13,588 nucleotides of DNA, from positions 1-13,588 of the forward strand of contig CAYQJC010000017.1 in NCBI GenBank assembly GCA_964417825.1. Direction: 5' to 3'. Under the pieces are notes generated by a model that had not been told where the DNA came from, ran no database searches, and was given only the letters and a program-made list of their open reading frames with translations. The DNA comes from CAYQJC01 sp964417825 (GTDB lineage Bacteria; Patescibacteriota; Minisyncoccia; Minisyncoccales; CG1-02-41-26). Made by a program: the position numbers and the translations under genes. The stretch's first letter is position 1. Every line of letters begins with the position of its first letter. Positions 12,232-13,588 of this stretch are shown here, piece by piece.

Positions 12232-13588
12232 ATGATTCAAAAGAAAGACTTTATAAAAATAAACGACTATTTGTGGGAAATTCCCAAGAGTTTTCGGGCT
12301 GATATGGAAGTTCCAGCCCGAGCTTATGTTACCGAAAAAATGCTGGAAGAGAGTTTTAAAGATAGATCTCTTGAGCAACTTGTTAATGTAGCTACTTTGC
12401 CTGGAATTTTAAAGTATAGTATGGCTATGCCTGATATGCACGAAGGCTATGGGTTTCCAATAGGAGGAGTAGCAGCAATGGATATGAAAGAAGGGGTTAT
12501 TTCACCCGGTGGGGTGGGCTATGATATAAACTGTGGAATGCGACTTTTAAAGTCAGATTATTCAGAAAAAGACATTAAACCTTATTTAGACAAATTAGCT
12601 ACTGAGATTCAAAAAGAGGTTCCTTCTGGTCTTGGTCGAGGAAGGCAGATAAAAATCTCTCTTGAGCAGATTGATCGAATTTTAGAAGGTGGGGCAAGAT
12701 ATTTAGTTGAAAAAGGATATGGAGAGAAAGAAGATATAGAAAATTGTGAAGCCGGGGGAAAATTGGAAAGAGCAGAAGCTTTTGCAGTTTCTTCTCGAGC
12801 AAAAAATCGAGGAAGAGATCAAGTAGGAACTTTAGGAAGTGGGAATCATTTCCTAGAAATTCAGAAAGTTGGAGAAATTTTCGATGAAAAAGTTGCTGAG
12901 GTTTTTGGATTATTTAAAGATCAAATAGTAATTATGATTCATACAGGCTCTCGCGGGTTGGGCCATCAAATCGCTACCGATTATATCCGAATAATGATGC
13001 AAGCGATGGCAAAATATAGAATACGGTTGCCTGATCGAGAATTAGCAGCTTGCCCAATAAATTCGCCAGAAGGAAAAAGGTATTTCGGAGCTATGGCTTG
13101 TGGAGCAAATTATGCTTGGGCGAATCGCCAAATGATAGCTCACTATGTTAGAAAGGCTTGGAAAAAGGTTTTAGGGGATAAAGCTTCTCCTTTAGTCACT
13201 CTTTATGATGTAGCCCACAATATCGCCAAGATTGAAAAACATAAAGTTGGAGATAAGGAAATCGAAGTTTGCGTCCATCGAAAAGGAGCAACAAGAGCCT
13301 TTCCTCCAGGTCATCCGGAAATTCCAGAAAGCTATCGAGCAGTTGGCCAACCGGTTTTAATTCCCGGTTCGATGGGAACAGCCTCTTATGTTTTGGTAGG
13401 TACTCAGGAAGGAAAGGAAGCATTCTTTTCCACTTGTCACGGTTCAGGCAGAACAATGTCAAGGCATCAGGCCGTAAGAACAATATCTGGTCAGGAAGTA
13501 GTGAATAAGTTAAAGGAAAAAGGAATTTTAGTGAAGTGTTGGTCAATGCGGGGAATAGCTGAAGAAGCCCCCTTGGCTTACAAAAATA
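12232..13588 (+). CDS. rtcB: RNA-splicing ligase RtcB (3' partial)
   Basis: 452 codons of an open frame run off the window end; the family is about 480 residues, so only some 30 are missing. RtcB joins 2',3'-cyclic phosphate or 3'-phosphate RNA ends to 5'-OH ends using GTP and Mn2+, in tRNA splicing and RNA repair. Landmarks in order: MPDMHEGYGFPIGGVAA, SPGGVGYDINCGMRLL with the metal-binding Asp and Cys, GTLGSGNHFLEI, IMIHTGSRGLGHQ, YDVAHNIAK, VHRKGATRAFPPGH, GSMGTASYVLVG, and STCHGSGRTMSRH whose HGxGR His is the expected guanylylation site. The motifs are uninterrupted, so there is no intein in the visible part. The ATG at 12232 gives MIQKKDFIKINDYLWEIP, a normal start for the family. Its activator archease is encoded just upstream. 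Confidence 0.96.
   Translation, partial: MIQKKDFIKINDYLWEIPKSFRADMEVPARAYVTEKMLEESFKDRSLEQLVNVATLPGILKYSMAMPDMHEGYGFPIGGVAAMDMKEGVISPGGVGYDINCGMRLLKSDYSEKDIKPYLDKLATEIQKEVPSGLGRGRQIKISLEQIDRILEGGARYLVEKGYGEKEDIENCEAGGKLERAEAFAVSSRAKNRGRDQVGTLGSGNHFLEIQKVGEIFDEKVAEVFGLFKDQIVIMIHTGSRGLGHQIATDYIRIMMQAMAKYRIRLPDRELAACPINSPEGKRYFGAMACGANYAWANRQMIAHYVRKAWKKVLGDKASPLVTLYDVAHNIAKIEKHKVGDKEIEVCVHRKGATRAFPPGHPEIPESYRAVGQPVLIPGSMGTASYVLVGTQEGKEAFFSTCHGSGRTMSRHQAVRTISGQEVVNKLKEKGILVKCWSMRGIAEEAPLAYKN

Noticed and set aside
13196..13546. 116-codon minus-strand frame antisense to rtcB
   Set aside because: It lies wholly inside the conserved rtcB motifs and is low-complexity and Leu/Phe-rich, as expected of a shadow frame.
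12232..13588. Intein or group I intron in rtcB
   Set aside because: RtcB is a known insertion target, but the motifs run through without interruption in the visible 452 codons.
1..13588. Alternative genetic code with UGA read as glycine
   Set aside because: TGA is the stop of the second receiver, mutM, uvrB and archease at the expected protein ends, and no conserved glycine falls on TGA.

Overview
The window looks like a piece of a Patescibacteria (CPR) chromosome, most likely Parcubacteria-like. This is inferred from several things: AT-rich DNA, tightly packed genes, few Shine-Dalgarno sites, -10 boxes lying almost on start codons, a Mur ligase with a membrane helix in place of its N-terminal domain, and tailless receiver-only response regulators. 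TGA acts as a normal stop for several genes, so the UGA=Gly code of some CPR lineages does not apply. No stretch longer than 300 bases lacks a gene. There is no tRNA, rRNA, CRISPR array or insertion sequence that I can support.

Left part, plus strand (1-3989): the 3' end of DNA polymerase I, then a signalling cluster. A nine-helix membrane sensor with a GAF domain and a long coiled coil overlaps, out of frame, a PAS-histidine kinase. Two tandem CheY-like receivers with their own strong promoter follow. The two sensor ORFs together have the domain order of one full-length sensor kinase, and a seven-A run sits in the overlap.

Centre (3961-7307): a 146-base string of inverted repeats, reminiscent of a small dispersed palindromic element, runs from the end of the second receiver up to mutM (fpg, 8-oxoguanine glycosylase). 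A heptamer tandem repeat separates mutM from holA (DNA polymerase III delta). holA converges on rpsT (ribosomal protein S20) with a 26-base 3' overlap. Upstream of rpsT on the minus strand lies an unusual envelope protein with a membrane helix, a LysM-like domain, about 200 residues of coiled coil and a second membrane helix. It is closed by a strong terminator that abuts the rpsT promoter.

Right part (7415-13588): uvrB (minus) diverges from ruvA (plus) across 30 bases. ruvA begins a probable operon: ruvA, a MurE-like ligase (1-base overlap), a possible 33-residue membrane microprotein, archease and a 94-residue unknown protein, ended by an intrinsic terminator. rtcB, the RNA ligase that archease activates, follows with its own near-leaderless promoter and runs off the window end.

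The themes are DNA repair and replication (polA, mutM, holA, uvrB, ruvA), RNA repair (archease, rtcB), cell wall (MurE-like ligase, LysM protein) and two-component signalling. Short tandem repeats with 7-, 8- and 12-base units occur at four places, two of them inside conserved genes. There is no obvious new defence system. The best leads are the split kinase, the palindromic element, the repeats inside genes, the LysM/coiled-coil protein and the unknown protein beside archease/rtcB.
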